Shown here one piece after another: positions 11,479-22,686 of a DNA stretch of 64,000 nt (positions are counted from its first letter, which is position 1; every line of letters starts with the position of its first letter). The stretch comes from Forficula auricularia (taxonomy: Eukaryota > Arthropoda > Insecta > Dermaptera > Forficulidae), in NCBI GenBank assembly GCA_024734495.1, contig JALMQS010000085.1, forward strand, positions 14,608,048 through 14,672,047, given 5' to 3'. The notes under the pieces are model-generated. The model saw only the letters and a program-made list of their open reading frames with translations. It had not been told where the DNA came from and did not search any database. The position numbers and the translations under genes are program-made.

Positions 11479-12384
11479 GAATAAAAAGATAGATTTAATT
11501 TTCTCTCTTTTTTTGAACCTTGAACTGCCTCAACAAAATCCATTCAATTTACTTACCAGTCCGTCTTCAAAAACTACTATTAAAAGTTATTATTAATTAA
11601 TTACACTTCTTACATATAGGGAATGATTTCTTCTTGTGTCTAAGACGATTTAAAAGCATTTTGGGAATCCATTATATTCACTAAAAGAGTTAACTCTTTT
11701 TAATTTACAATTCTTCACTAAAGGAAGGATTCCTTTAAAGAATTAGTAAATTGAAAGTAGTTACCCCTTGTAGGAAATAAAAAGATGTTCCATGCCAATT
11801 TTCAGGCTTAGTGCAGATGAATTTCGTTGAAGAAAAATATATAAATAAAAAATAAAAATTATTTTTTTCTGAAAATGTCAGCTTTCTTGTTTCAAGCTCT
11901 ACTGGTTCAAAATTTAGCTCGAATTCTGATGACATAATGGTTCATACTGTATATCGCTTTCCTCCGAAATTACAAAAAACTTTGTCAAAGTCTTCATTTG
12001 AAATATTCAGTAGATATACATATTAGGCCTAATTTGGGAAATCGCCTATTTCTGGAAATACGCAACATTTTGCCGAATTAATGAATTAAGCAAATCGCTT
12101 GACGATTTACGAAATTAAGAAATATCATTGACGATTTCAAACTAGAGGTAATTTTATGCAAGGTAATCAAACTATAATTAATATTTTATTTATCTAAACT
12201 GAACAAAAGTGCATACCTATAATTGTGCTTTTTATAGAAAACTTTTGTTTAAAAATTATAGACAGTACAATATATTTACTGAATATTACTTTTTTTCCAT
12301 ATGTGCTGCCACTTAAATTTATGTGGTCTATTTATTAAAGTTGACATTTGTTTAAAATAATAAATACATTTTTTTTATTACTTT

Positions 12385-12396
12385 AAATTATCAATG
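12385..12396 (+). repeat. Target-site duplication of SINE, left copy
   Basis: AAATTATCAATG, repeated exactly at 12620-12631 on the far side of the SINE. Confidence 0.85.
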
Positions 12397-12619
12397 GGGA
12401 GCCGGGTTGGCTCAGTTGGCTAACGCACTTTGGTCTCGTTTCGACATCGATCGAATTATGACGATGTTGGAATGGGAAGGCAGCGAGGTTCGATCCTAGC
12501 TGACGAATAAAAATTTCTACCGGCTGAAAACTCGGCTCCCCACTAACCCTACTACACTTTACTTATGTGCTGTCTAAATGGGCTTTGTTCCCGGTGACAT
12601 TAAATAAATAAAATAAAAA
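12397..12619 (+). mobile_element. tRNA-derived SINE with 12-bp target-site duplication
   Basis: The tRNA-like head has a clear A box (TGGCTCAGTTGG) and B box (GGTTCGATCC). The unrelated body ends in TTCCCGGTGACATT and an (AAAT)n-type tail. Perfect 12-bp duplications flank it, the hallmark of LINE-machinery retroposition. GGGGAGCCG at the head is mirrored by CGGCTCCCC near 12531. It is the best preserved SINE in the window and is nested in the DNA element at 12028-13030. Confidence 0.9.
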
Positions 12620-13030
12620 AAATTATCAATGACATTTCTTTTTTTTTATAATGATACAAGAAGAAGTTGCACCAAAGGTATCAACTTCAGTAGTCAGGTG
12701 GAGGACTCTTGTATCGTGAAAATAAGAAGAGATTTAGGGATTGTGTCGGAGTTGAAGGTATCTCTGGATGCGGGTCTTTAAAGATTGAAGGTTATATTTT
12801 GCCGGGAAGACGGTCGGAGAAAGAGAGTTCTAGTCTCTCAGATGTCATAGGGAAAAACGAGTTGGCGATGCGTTTGTTCGGTTAGTATCCAACATAAGCG
12901 CGTAGTTTTAGAAAATCGTGTATTTCGCGCAAAATCCCGGAAACCGGCAAACGATTTGTTTAATTCATGAATTCTGCAAAATGTTATTTGCTACTTATTT
13001 CTGAAAATAGAAAATTTCACAAATTAGTCG

Positions 13031-13990
13031 TACCATATATAAAAGAGCCAAAAATTAAAATCTACACTTGATTTCAATAAAAAATTAAATTACATTATTT
13101 TAAAATATATTCGTTAAACTTAACGAAGCGAGTTCCTTGAGGCTTGTGAAATTATTATAAGAGGCCAGCAGAAAGCTGCAACACGACATAGTAGTTAATT
13201 GTAGATAATGAGTGTTAAATATTATTTCGCGCCCAGAATTAACAGCAATTCAAAAACAGCACTATCATTAAAACTAGTGATCTGCAATAAAATATATTTG
13301 GAATCGCATCTATGTATTAATTTAGAACACCGTTATGAACTATTTGCACCATCATCACTACATTGATCAATTTTAATTTGCGAAATTTCGAAAAGTGAAA
13401 AATCGAGGAAATATATCACCGGAGAAATCTTTAATTTTTTCGAAAAGAAATTTATTATGTTTTACATATATTCCTAAGCTAAACTATTTATGAGAATTAA
13501 ATTATACTATCTGATACTTAATAATATTCGATGCATGTTCAAAATAAATCGAGGAGCTATCGTATTTTTCTATTTTTCTAATATATAGCGTTGGTATATA
13601 TCTTCAAAAATTTTTGAACCAACCACCCTAATCGGTCCGTTTGTTTTCATCTATGGTTAAACTTGGCTCTAAGACAACTCAACATTATTGTAAAGAGGGC
13701 TGTCAAACTTGACTTTTATTTGGTTCCATTTATATCTAATCAATAGCTGATAAGCTGCCAGTGAAAGATATCCGTCAGTATTACTGATGACAATCTCTGA
13801 CGATTTTATTATTAAGGATGCAAGAAGGTGTAATTTCTGGGCGTCATAATTGACTAATGACAAATTCCGGTTCTTGAACGAGATGTATGTATGATTTCCA
13901 AATTATTGTAAAAATAAAAAATAATAAAAATTTTGTATTATATAATTCTCTATAAAAAGAAAAATGTAAATAAATGTTTCATTTCAATTT
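13031..13990. other. AT-rich noncoding DNA
   Basis: No gene or repeat boundary recognised. A reading frame on the minus strand near 13670-13860 has neither splice sites nor coding-like composition. Confidence 0.35.
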
Positions 13991-13993
13991 TAG

Positions 13994-14038
13994 AACTACT
14001 GAGGATGGTCGACCAGTGGTGACCGAAACTGTATAGTT
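13994..14038 (+). ncRNA. Hammerhead-ribozyme-like motif with complete fold
   Basis: In order: AACTA (stem I, 13994-13998), CTGAGGA core (fits CUGANGA), one extra T, GGTC stem II (14007-14010), a 10-nt loop, GACC (14021-14024), GAAAC, T, the cleavage triplet GTA (14031-14033), then TAGTT (14034-14038). TAGTT is the exact complement of AACTA in the correct register. All conserved core positions are present; stem III is only A-C/G-U. The sole departure from canon is the extra T before stem II, shared with the other copies. A Penelope-like or retrozyme origin is inferred. Confidence 0.65.
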
Positions 14039-15344
14039 ATCAATTAAATAATTCTAATAGTTATTAAAATTATTGTTTTATTATATTTAGCGACAAAACC
14101 AACCCTTCAATTTAATGAAAAATTTAATGAAAAATTGACTAATATATCGTAGAAATCATATGGGGATGATGGAATCCAAGAAATATTCATGGGCCAGATC
14201 ATTGTTGGAAGCGATTAGACCATCTTTTCGAAGAATGAGGGACACGAGAGTAGTAAAAGATGAAATCAGAGTATAAGTTCTATTTCTTAGAAGTCATAAG
14301 GAAAATTAATCAACCCATAGTATTACTTCCGCAAACGGATTTGGAACCAAGCATTTTTCCTGATTGAGATTTCAGAGGATTTTTACTTTATACAATTGGA
14401 AGCTATTTATTATTTAGATGTCTTCACGCTCCTAAAAGATCAAGCAAACTGCGAAACATCAATAATTTTTTAAGAACCTATCTAATAAATAAAAATATTT
14501 CACACATTTTTCTGAAAAAATAACAAATTTCATATTAGCATTAGTTACAAATTTTAAGAGGGCAGGACTAAGTGTGAGATCCTATAACCTTCCCTATTTC
14601 AGAATATCTTTTACTTTTATTAGTCTATTTTTTTTTTAATTCATAATAAATGTATATATTTCTATACACTAAATAAATTAATTCTTTTTGAATACAATAA
14701 TATTGAAAAATAAATATAGAACATCCCTTTGATTTATTTATTAAACTCATAGACGTTATCACGGTGGTCGAGGAATAATAGAAACCTCTATGTCTTAAAA
14801 AAATCTTAATAATTTATTTTTTAGGGTCGAAATGAAATTATTTTTAAAAATTATTAATACATATAATTAAATTAACCTTAAATATAGCAATAGCCAATAG
14901 TAGAGCACCTTCTTTATTTCAGTGATCTCTTGGTTTTCTAAAATTTTCACACCCTCCTCCCCCTCATGAGAAAATTTCGGCTATGAAACAAATTGAATTC
15001 CTTTTGGTTAAATTTTAATAAAGTAAATTAATTAAAAAATAAGATAGGTATCCATTTATCTTAAAACTATTATAAATTAAGTAATAATTAACATGAGAGT
15101 TTATTAGGTGCGATATTTAGAAAAAAAACTTAAATTTAAAAGGAATATCTATGACTTAGTACAACTATTTTAGACTAGAAATAAAATTATTAAGATTTCA
15201 AGGATGTGAGTTCTTTTCAATTAAAAAAATGTTTCGGGATGTGTATTCACTGGTGCTTTGTGTGTTGAAAATTGGAGTTCTTTGTGTTATCGTATAGATC
15301 ATTAAATAGTAAATATAGAAAATAAATAATTGATAACTTGTAAT
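14039..15344. other. AT-rich noncoding DNA
   Basis: No gene recognised. CACCCTCCTCCCCCTCATGAG followed by CGGCTATGA near 14950 has a diverged counterpart near 16020, suggesting ends of one old transposon family. Confidence 0.3.
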
Positions 15345-15405
15345 ATGTATTCAGATGAATCAGAATGTGATTTGATTGGACCAAATAAATTTAAGATTGT
15401 TCAAG
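15345..15405 (+). CDS. Candidate first coding exon, unknown protein
   Basis: ATG at 15345 opens 20 codons, MYSDESECDLIGPNKFKIVQ, and runs into CAAG/GTATGT, a near-consensus donor, leaving one base of a split codon (phase 1). The acidic, polar peptide looks protein-like despite the AT-rich background. No acceptor precedes the ATG, so this would be a first exon with its promoter just upstream; no TATA box or initiator is certain. It could be an alternative start of the gene whose 3' exons lie at 56.9 and 59.6 kb, but that link is inference. Confidence 0.35.
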
Positions 15406-15524
15406 GTATGTTTGATGCTTTTTTTGATGTAAGATAGAATGTAAAAATGTAAAAAAGATGTGATGTGTTCATTTGTTTATAAAATTATAGATATTGGAAA
15501 TGATGAAAGGGTGGTTTTATTTTT

Positions 15525-15564
15525 AGGCTGATGATGACATGAATGTATATGTCGAAACGTCCTT
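15525..15564 (+). ncRNA. Hammerhead-ribozyme-like motif with CTGATGA core
   Basis: AGG (15525-15527) precedes the canonical core CTGATGA, then one extra T, stem II GACAT (15536-15540) / ATGTC (15549-15553), then GAAACGTC with cleavage triplet GTC (15559-15561). CTT follows and pairs with AGG (including one G-U) in the stem I register. ACGT is self-complementary, as in minimal type I hammerheads that work as dimers. An AT-rich tail with repeated AATAAA follows. Confidence 0.6.
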
Positions 15565-16079
15565 TGATATAACAATAAAATAAAATAAATGAAAAAATAT
15601 AATTGTGTTATTATTTTTTGCAAACAAAGAAAATCAACACCTATTCTAAAAAGAGAATTAAGATCCTCGAAAAATAAATAAATAAATTAATATAAATAAA
15701 ATTCTCAGATCCAATCTTATAAATAAAAAAATGATGTTATTATTCGAAAAGTTCACCTCAGTCTGAATAAGATTTTTTTTCAGATTCTAAAACTAAAATT
15801 TTCAAAAATATTTCGAACATTGCAAAATCTCAAAAACCCGATTGACATATAAAAAATAATATCGTTAACAAGTCTTAAAATCTTGAATAAAAGTATTAAT
15901 ATTAAAACAAACATGAATTTATATAGGTGATTAATTTAACTAGATATCATTTTTTTTTAATAAATATAATGGAGTACATTCCCCCTTCTAGGAAGTTTTT
16001 CCCCTACAAAAATTTTCACCCTTCACCCTCCCCGCCAATGAGAAATGGCACCGGCTATGATCAAGTAGTATCTGAAAAG
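15565..16079. other. AT-rich repeat-derived DNA
   Basis: ATCAACACCTATTCTAAAAAG near 15640 recurs in variant form near 22604 and 53309, suggesting a shared border of one dispersed family. No gene. Confidence 0.35.
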
Positions 16080-16640
16080 AACTTGAGTGAAGGATCATTT
16101 TGACCTAGTTCTCTAAGGGTGGCGGAAGTGAAGGTGTAAACCTCTCGAAACAAATGTCACTCGAGAATCAATAACCAATTAAATAGCAAGAAGATTGATG
16201 GACGTACGTTTTTGTATCGAATCCACATGAAACAGATGTGTCGGTTTAGGTAAAGCACAACCACAGATCTTCATGTCTTGAAGTGTCTCTCACAAATGAA
16301 CAATCCTCTTTCCGGAATGAGAGGAAACATATAGTTGTGAAGCATCTGGCCTTCCGAAGAAGGGGAATGTCGCAAGGTTGGAAAATGTCAGACAGCCTGT
16401 GTGTTTTAATCACTCTGACTAAGTCCGAGTAGTTCTTAGTCACCCTGTATGCGTACAATCAGTCACGTGACCAAACAAATGAAATCCAAGTGGGTTGCGT
16501 CAGAAGTACGGACGAACACCCGAGTAAACGTGGATGCTCAGTTACGATGTAAACAGAAACTGAGTCATTGGCCGATTGGCTTTGATCTCTCTGATCTTGA
16601 ACACGTGCCGGAAATGTAAACACTCTGTCCAAAAGGGATG
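16080..16640. other. GC-rich island, unassigned
   Basis: Markedly more GC-rich than the window average, with several CpGs and a CACGTG E-box-like palindrome near 16604. Open stretches on the minus strand lack plausible splice sites. Composition suggests a promoter, 5' UTR exon or conserved regulatory DNA, but I see nothing that decides between them. Confidence 0.35.
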
Positions 16641-16965
16641 AAAAAGGAGATATTCACGCCTTTTAATTTAATCCGAACGATAAACTCAAATTTAATCACA
16701 CTACGTAATTTTATCGAAACTATTTTGATAAATATTAGACTTATGAGGAAATCAGATTAAAATTTAATTGTGAATCATAAATCTAAATTTATACTTTTAT
16801 TATAAATATATATTTGATTGATGCCAATGGCATTCCCTTGGTAAACGTATTCGAACTCTTAAGTACTCTCTAGAAGAGTTTCTGAACGTGGGTCATTTTG
16901 ATTGTTAAGGGGGCAATTCGAAAAAGAAATCGCCCAAGTTTAACCGTATAATTATGGGACTACAA

Positions 16966-17162
16966 GGGCCAGTTGTATGTCGGTTGGTAAACTCTTTTTT
17001 AAACGTTGGCAAATGGTAAAAGGCTGGGATGGCCAATCAGATGAAAGGGCCTGTCATCTGATTGGCAGGCACTTTCATCTGATTGGCCATCCCGGTGGCT
17101 CCATTTACCATCTACCTTGGTTAGTGGTAAAAAGCATTTACTTTGCGACATACAACCGGGCT
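16966..17162. mobile_element. ~200-bp MITE, GTTGTATGTCG termini
   Basis: GGGCCAGTTGTATGTCG at the left is answered by CGACATACAACCGGGCT at the right. Nested inside are further inverted pairs: GGCAAATGGTAAAAGGCTGG / CCATTTACCA, and three ATCTGATTGGC-type motifs. A related segment lies inside 6585-6975. The open frame across it is a by-product of the palindrome. No clear target duplication. Confidence 0.7.
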
Positions 17163-17387
17163 ATAAACATAAGTAGAACCATGCAAAATACTAATTAACA
17201 AAATTTTGTTTTTGTAATTATATTAATATAAATAATTCAATTTAAGTATTTCTGACTTAAGTTTCCCCTTTTCCACAAACTTATAGTGTCAATATTTGAT
17301 GAGAGGAGGGGAGAATGGTGTAGGTTCTTGGTGAAACATATTTAAATAAATCAAAGACAATTTTAAAAATTAAAAAAAAAACTTTTT

Positions 17388-17590
17388 AAAATTTTTTAAA
17401 AATATAGAATTCTATGTAGTTTTCACAAAAAATAAAAGATGGTTATTGTTATCATGACTTTATATATATATATATTTCGGGGTATGAGCCCATTTTCAGG
17501 AGTTCACAGTTTTCTCTTGCAAGCATCTTGTATTTTATTTTTTGTGAAACCTTCCTAGAATTCTATATTTTTAAAATTTTTTATATTTTC
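17388..17590 (-). mobile_element. Inverted-repeat element with degenerate hammerhead motif
   Basis: AAAATATAGAATTCTATGTAG with TTTTCACAAAAAATAAAAGA on the left is answered by TATTTTATTTTTTGTGAAA and CTAGAATTCTATATTTTTAA on the right. In the centre the minus strand reads CTGAAAAT, GGG, a loop, CCCC, GAAAT, a decayed hammerhead core with G8 replaced. A (TA)n microsatellite starts at 17461. The layout matches the Penelope-like copy at 51041-51249. Confidence 0.5.
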
Positions 17591-17980
17591 TTTACTTCAA
17601 TTATTTATCTTATAAATAAAATAAAATATAACTAGAAATAGTGAAATACAAATATAAAAATACAAATACAAAAAATACCGCTACAAAAATACAACTACAA
17701 AGATAAAGATTTCATAAATATAAATATACAAAAATACACATACATTCAAATGGCACGCTGCCATGATGTTCAAAAAGTATTATAAATCTAAAACAATAAA
17801 TCCCCCCCCCCCTTTTTTTTTTAAAAAATTAAGATTTTGGAGAGTTTTATGAACATTGCTATTATCTTTATTGTCGATTTTGTGGACGACTCAACCAGCT
17901 TTCTGAACCCATTGAATTAATTAATATATTTTTAATTAATTAAAATATTTCTTAACTCTGAAATTAATTTAATTTTGTTT
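17591..17980. other. AT-rich DNA with simple repeats
   Basis: ACAAATA/ATACAAAA-type low-complexity repeats at 17640-17740 and a C10/T10 tract near 17804. No gene. Confidence 0.35.
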
Positions 17981-18190
17981 GTCTTTTTTTCTGGCCATCT
18001 CCTGAACCTTCTACTGTTTCTGATTGCCATCCTTCATTCATCGATGTTCTTCTTTGGCTTACAGACTGCAATGTAAGTTAACCATTTATTATAACATGGC
18101 GTTAGTTTTCATTATTAGATTTCGTTTTTTAAAGGGGTTTTTACTTTTTATAGATAGCAGCTAGCTTTTTTAGAACCAATAGGATTTTCT
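17981..18190 (+). repeat. Dispersed repeat, copy 1 (pair at 21240-21440)
   Basis: TGCCATCCTTCATTCATCGATGTTC and its surroundings reappear in diverged form at 21240-21440, including the CTCTGAAATTAATT block upstream. The apparent TTACAG/GTAAGT splice pair around 18068 is part of this repeat, so it was not taken as an exon. Confidence 0.6.
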
Positions 18191-18459
18191 CTTTCAGCTG
18201 ACCTGACTTTAGTTCTTTTATTAATAATCTAATAATTAACATGCATCTCTTTTTCAATTATGTATTTACTTATATTTTTGTTTTCACGATTTTTCTTTTA
18301 TTAAAGTTTAAACGTAATTTGTAAATATAAAAATAATTAGAGATTTAGAAAATTATATTATAAATTTTAAATTAAATTATTATTTTAATTTGTTTTATTG
18401 ATTAAAATTAATATATAAGATTAAAAACTTGAAATTATTAAATTTAAATATTTTGACAG

Positions 18460-18507
18460 TCTCATGAAGAAACGACTTCGGATGGATTCATCTTCCTCTT
18501 CAAAAAA
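18460..18507 (+). CDS. Candidate 48-bp cassette exon
   Basis: TTTTGACAG precedes and GTAAGA follows a 48-bp segment. Two frames are open; the phase-0 frame reads SHEETTSDGFIFLFKK. Length is a multiple of three, and phase 0 at both ends would be compatible with the phase-0 exon at 56928. The tract before the acceptor is poor in pyrimidines, which lowers confidence. Protein not recognised. Confidence 0.25.
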
Positions 18508-18779
18508 GTAAGACATTTTTAGAGACTTCAATTTAAAAATGCTCAAGGGATGAACTTTAAATATTTGCGTACGGGTAGTATCCCCCTACCTTCATCGCCT
18601 CGCCCACCGTTGGATCATCATCACCATTATCAATAACCAATAAATAACAAATTTAGCTTCCATAGGTTGAATCTGCGTTAATTGAAATTCGGTTGATATA
18701 CAATTTTTCGATTAATTAAAATAAATTTCAAAATTCTAGTCATTTCACATTTTAGATAGATAGATTTAGAAATGATTTC
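18508..18779. other. Noncoding DNA
   Basis: Follows the exon candidate; ends at a G11 run near 18787. No feature. Confidence 0.3.
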
Positions 18780-18799
18780 AAAATTGGGGGGGGGGGGAT

Positions 18800-19420
18800 C
18801 TGCCATGCCAACGTTGAGAGTATATGTTTCTGTGTTTGGACCTGCAGTCTCTCTTCCGAGTTGCATTCACGAAGACAACATCTGCAGTGTCGACCATCTT
18901 TGCCTCTGATGCATTTCTCATTATGTGTTTAGCTCTTAAGAATCTGATCTTTTTGTTTGCACCTTTTACGCTCTAGAATTAAGATTCCATCAGAGAGCTT
19001 AAGGTGGATGGCATCCTCTTGTTCGATTCACGAAATGAATTCTGGGGCGAGTGACCAATGAGATCTGATTTTCAAAGATTGTGTTCCAGGTCGTTTTCAT
19101 GTGTCAGTTTTGTGTTTCTATTTTTCCGGAGCATGCTATGTTCTTTGTGTCTGAGAATGGATTTGAGGTGGCTCTATGGTCTAGACAGGTCCAGGAAGGT
19201 GTCTTCTCAGGACTAGCCTGGTGAAGATTCTCGGATGCCTTGTGGCCAGGGGCACCCCGACACCACCGCCCCTATTTGGTGGGGTCCGTACATTGCGTTA
19301 CCATTAAAGACAACCCCTTCTCATAGGCCCCTCTAGGCTAAGTAAGATCTTTTTCAGCTCGCCCTGGCCTCATTTAGTCCGTAATCCAAAAATCAAGTTC
19401 TTCCTCAATGGCGCATTTTT
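18800..19420 (-). other. GC-rich stretch, possible decayed coding remnant
   Basis: About 600 bp of distinctly higher GC. The minus strand has several partly open frames broken by stops, for example VDTADVVFVNATRKR near 18870-18915, and the frames do not join without shifts. This suggests a decayed coding sequence such as a retrotransposon or pseudogene fragment, but I could not match it to a family and no catalytic motif is visible. A promoter or CpG-containing regulatory region is the alternative. Confidence 0.3.
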
Positions 19421-20252
19421 CTTCAGGCTCCCAACTTTCGGTCCTTTAAAAAAAATTAACTTTAAATAAAGGTGAAATATTATATTTTCGCGATCAGAGT
19501 GACGATTTGCTCTTTTTTTCGTTAGCTTCATACTTTCAATGATTATGAGGCAAACGGAAGTTACTACTAATCAATTAAGTTGAATGTTACAGAAAGAAAG
19601 GAACAAGAAGCGGATCATCCAGGGGCAAGATTCATGATTTTATTCACTCATTATTAGCGAAGTTAATGATTGTTTTCTAAAATAATTAATTTAAAGAAAG
19701 ATTATTTTATTTTATATTTAATCAATATACAAAATATGAATTATAGTGTATATCCGATTTCTTTAGTCTATAAATTAGCAAGTTATTAGGTACGAAACGA
19801 TTAATAGAAATACTTAAGAACAATTTATAGCTTTCGATTTATTTTAAAACTTGATCACTATAACTGGAATTCAAAAAAGAGTAAAAGCATAAACAATATT
19901 CTACTAGTCAAGTTAAAAAATCTAGCGTGTATTTTATTTTTTTCTCAATTTGATAATTAGTCAGTATGATCATCTTTATATAAAATATGTTTTAAAAATG
20001 CCTTTAAAATTTCAATTTATCAATCCCTAATTCTACAAATATTGTAAGCCAATAATTGTCTTTTGGCCGACTTTAATTTAACCCTACATCAATTTACACA
20101 CCCAAACACATACTTTTAAAAAATTATAAACTATTTTTACCTAGGAGCTGACTTAATGGGAAGGAAGGTTTTTAAATTAATTTTCTTTTCATTTTGCAAT
20201 TTTTATTCTAAGTTAAATATTTTTACTAAATACTCCATTGTTTTTCCTTTAG
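19421..20252. other. AT-rich noncoding DNA
   Basis: No feature recognised. Confidence 0.35.
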
Positions 20253-20338
20253 TGCCTGTCTAGTGGCTCTATTCAATCTACATGTACGTAAATAATTGAA
20301 TCATCTCTTCAAGATGATGAATCTAAGTTACTCTAACG
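20253..20338 (+). CDS. Candidate 5' exon with start codon
   Basis: TTTTTCCTTTAG is a good acceptor and ACG/GTAAGC an acceptable donor. The 86-bp exon is closed in all frames until ATG at 20314, which opens MMNLSYSN and leaves one base of a split codon (phase 1), matching the other + strand start-exon candidates. Best read as a 5' UTR exon carrying a start. No protein family assigned. Confidence 0.35.
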
Positions 20339-21475
20339 GTAAGCTATCGTTTATCTATATTGATTTCATTTTCATTGAATTAATTTTTTTGATCTCATTT
20401 CCGCCCCCACTTTTATTTTGATTCCCATCACACATACCTACATTAAAAATAATTTGAATCCTCTTTAATTATAAAATAACTCATTAAGGTAGTTGTTTCA
20501 TCATATGCGTTTTCTTAGGATTTTTTGAAATTTAGAGAGATTATTATTTAAATACTTCTGCATCGATTGGTGGCAAAAACGAAATTTATGAACCATATAC
20601 ATAGTTCCGGAGATATTAAATTCCAAAGGTAGAGTTTTTCAGACTCTTATACATTGCACTATACGGGATATCGGAAAGTTTACATACATATTTAATTATA
20701 ATTAAGAAACTCTTCTTACCAGTGTTATAAAAAAACTAAACCAACATTAAACAATAACTAATACATTTTTTAAGAAAATTTTAATTCATAGTTACAACAC
20801 AGTTTCTGAGATAATAATGAATGAAAAATGTATAATGAAAAATTTACAGTAAAAACAAGCTGGCAACAACGCATTTATTTAACCTAAAAGTTGGTTAACT
20901 TTAGTAATTTTTTGACGTTTTTCGCTTCAGCCATTGTCGCAACAGGTTTCAATCGTTTATTAAGAACTTTTTTGTTTTATAAATCTCTCTATATAATGTA
21001 CTTTATCTGAAATTTCTATGATAAAATATATTCAAGCTCGGATAGTGTTGCCAGATTTGTCAAACTAGCACGGGATTGGCTAGTAGTGGTACATAAACAG
21101 CAATAAGTTTTGGGCTTATGAATTATGAATCCTTATTGTCTGTTCTATATACTCTAGGATTAACTTTTTGCTAGTATTGTCGCGAAACAACTATCTTAAA
21201 TGAATTTCTTTTTAATTTATTTAAATATTTCTTATCTCTGAAATTAATTCAAATTTGTTCATCTGTTTTTCACCCCATCTTCTTAACCTTCTGCTGCTTT
21301 TGATCGCCATCCTTCATACATGGATGTTCTTTGGCTTTCAAACTGCATGTAAGTAAACCATTCTTTAAAGCAAGGCTTTAGTTTTATTTTTTAAAGAGGT
21401 GTATTTTTGTTTAGAAAGCTAGCATTTTATTAAAACCAATATCATGTAATCTTAAAGCCTTGAATTTGCCTAACT
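20339..21475. other. Noncoding DNA with repeat copy 2
   Basis: Mostly AT-rich. The interval 21240-21440 is the second copy of the repeat at 17981-18190, about 3.2 kb away in the same orientation. AGTGTTGCCAGATTTGTC near 21045 resembles common transposon ends but no partner was found. Confidence 0.4.
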
Positions 21476-21828
21476 CACTGTTTCCCAATGTGGGGTGGTA
21501 ATTTGATTTTTAAGGGGGGGGGTGGCAATCTAAAAATAGGCTCCATTCAGATAAATATAAAAATCTACAAAATTAGTTATCAACATTTGAAAAAGTAAAT
21601 ATAGGTAAATTTTGAAAGTAAGTATCTTCAGCAATATATAAAATACAGTTAAATGTATTGTAAAACCAGACAAAATACTAATCAACAAAATTTTGTTTTT
21701 GTAATTATATTTATCTAAATAATAATTAATTTTTAGAATATAAAAATTATGTATATTTTACATAGGTGGCATGAGAATTTTAGGAAGGCTTAGGTGGGAC
21801 AGGGCATAAAATAGGTTGTGAAACACTG
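21476..21828. mobile_element. hAT-like MITE (353 bp)
   Basis: Left end CACTGTTTCCCAATGTGG and right end GGTTGTGAAACACTG form an imperfect inverted repeat of the CAGTGTTTC type typical of hAT elements. The left copy has a substituted third base. The interior is AT-rich with G-runs and no ORF. No 8-bp duplication was recognised, so the borders are tentative. Confidence 0.5.
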
Positions 21829-22440
21829 CTCAGAAGCTGAGCAAAAATGCATATTTTATAAATTATTTTTATTTTTTAACAATATTGATACAAGAAGATA
21901 CTGCAGCAGAAATGTACCACCCCTGTATCTATAATAAATGTACCTATGCGAAGAAGAAGAAAATAAATAATTTTTCATTGATACTCTCTTATTTATCTAA
22001 ATTTTCTTTTACGGATGGATCTTTGTCTTCTTCATTTTCCCTACTCATTTCCGAATAACTGATGGCTACTCTTCTCTTGGAAAATGTCAAAACTTTTGTC
22101 ATTCTAATAGAAAATTTTAAATTCATTTCCAAAAATTTTACAATGGGCTATCTAAGAAAAAAAGACTGCATTATTGTCCATATGATTTAATCATATATTT
22201 ATTTGGCGAAAAAAATAATCTCAGTAAACATACCATGCTAGATTTTCTGATTTGTTTTCCAAATTATTTATCAGATAAAAAATATGGTAACCCGTATATT
22301 TGATTGAAGATAATAGATGGATCCAAGTTGTGGGTTTTTTCAAAATTTTCCCACTAAAATTTAAAAAATTGATTAAAATAGAAAAAATAAAAAAGAACGT
22401 TATTTTATTGCTCGATGCTCAAATAATTGTGAAATAAAAA
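21829..22440. other. AT-rich noncoding DNA
   Basis: GATACAAGAAGATACTGC near 21890 is a relative of segments near 12654 and 34622. No gene. Confidence 0.3.
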
Positions 22441-22583
22441 ATAATAAAAATTGGATAAAATTGCGAGGTAGATTAAAAAAAGCCCATCTTCAGGCGTCAG
22501 AGAAAACTGAATATAAATTGGAAAAAATTTTATTTCTTTTTTTTGTGAAACTTATCTCGCAATTTTACTCAATTTTTATTATT
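22441..22583 (-). mobile_element. Penelope-like inverted repeat remnant
   Basis: TAAAAATTGGATAAAATTGCG on the left is answered by CGCAATTTTACTCAATTTTTA on the right. Between them the minus strand reads GACGCCTGAAGATGGGC, the 5' half of the hammerhead-like motif, but the GAAAC half is missing. A broken relative of 51041-51249. Confidence 0.4.
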
Positions 22584-22686
22584 ATATAAAAATGTTTCAC
22601 CTAGAAACAACACCTATCTCCTTACAAAGTTATTAGTAATAATGTAAATTTTAATTTGGAAATAAATAATTTTATTCAAAAAATAG

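Larger units (their letters stand above)
10545..11547. mobile_element. Penelope-like inverted repeat with hammerhead motif, interrupted by a nested element
   Basis: Outer arms at 10545-10608 and 11484-11547 are inverted complements: GAGGCAGTCCAAGGTTCAAA on the left answers TTTGAACCTTGAACTGCCTC on the right. The inverted structure continues inward past the insertion: TTTCGGAGG and TTTGAAAGGTCAG near 11307-11330 answer CTGACCTTTCAAA and CCTCCGAAAC in the right arm. The right arm holds a hammerhead-like motif (11433-11478). The left arm was opened by the element at 10609-11283 between TTTTTA and TTCAAAG. Confidence 0.7.
12028..13030. mobile_element. DNA element with ~75-bp inverted ends, split by a SINE
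   Basis: Left end 12028-12110 and right end 12940-13030 are imperfect inverted complements: ACATTTTGCCGAATTAATG answers CATGAATTCTGCAAAATG, and AAGCAAATCG answers CGATTTGTTT. The SINE at 12397-12619 inserted into it later. No ORF of useful length is present. Between 12640 and 12900 a GC-richer noncoding stretch starts with GATACAAGAAGAAG, which recurs around 21890 and 34622. Confidence 0.65.

Noticed and set aside
16977..17198. 73-codon open stretch on the + strand
   Set aside because: Runs across a palindromic MITE.
18060..18080. Apparent micro-exon between TTACAG and GTAAGT
   Set aside because: The same sequence recurs in diverged form at 21330-21350 without the acceptor, so it is part of a dispersed repeat.
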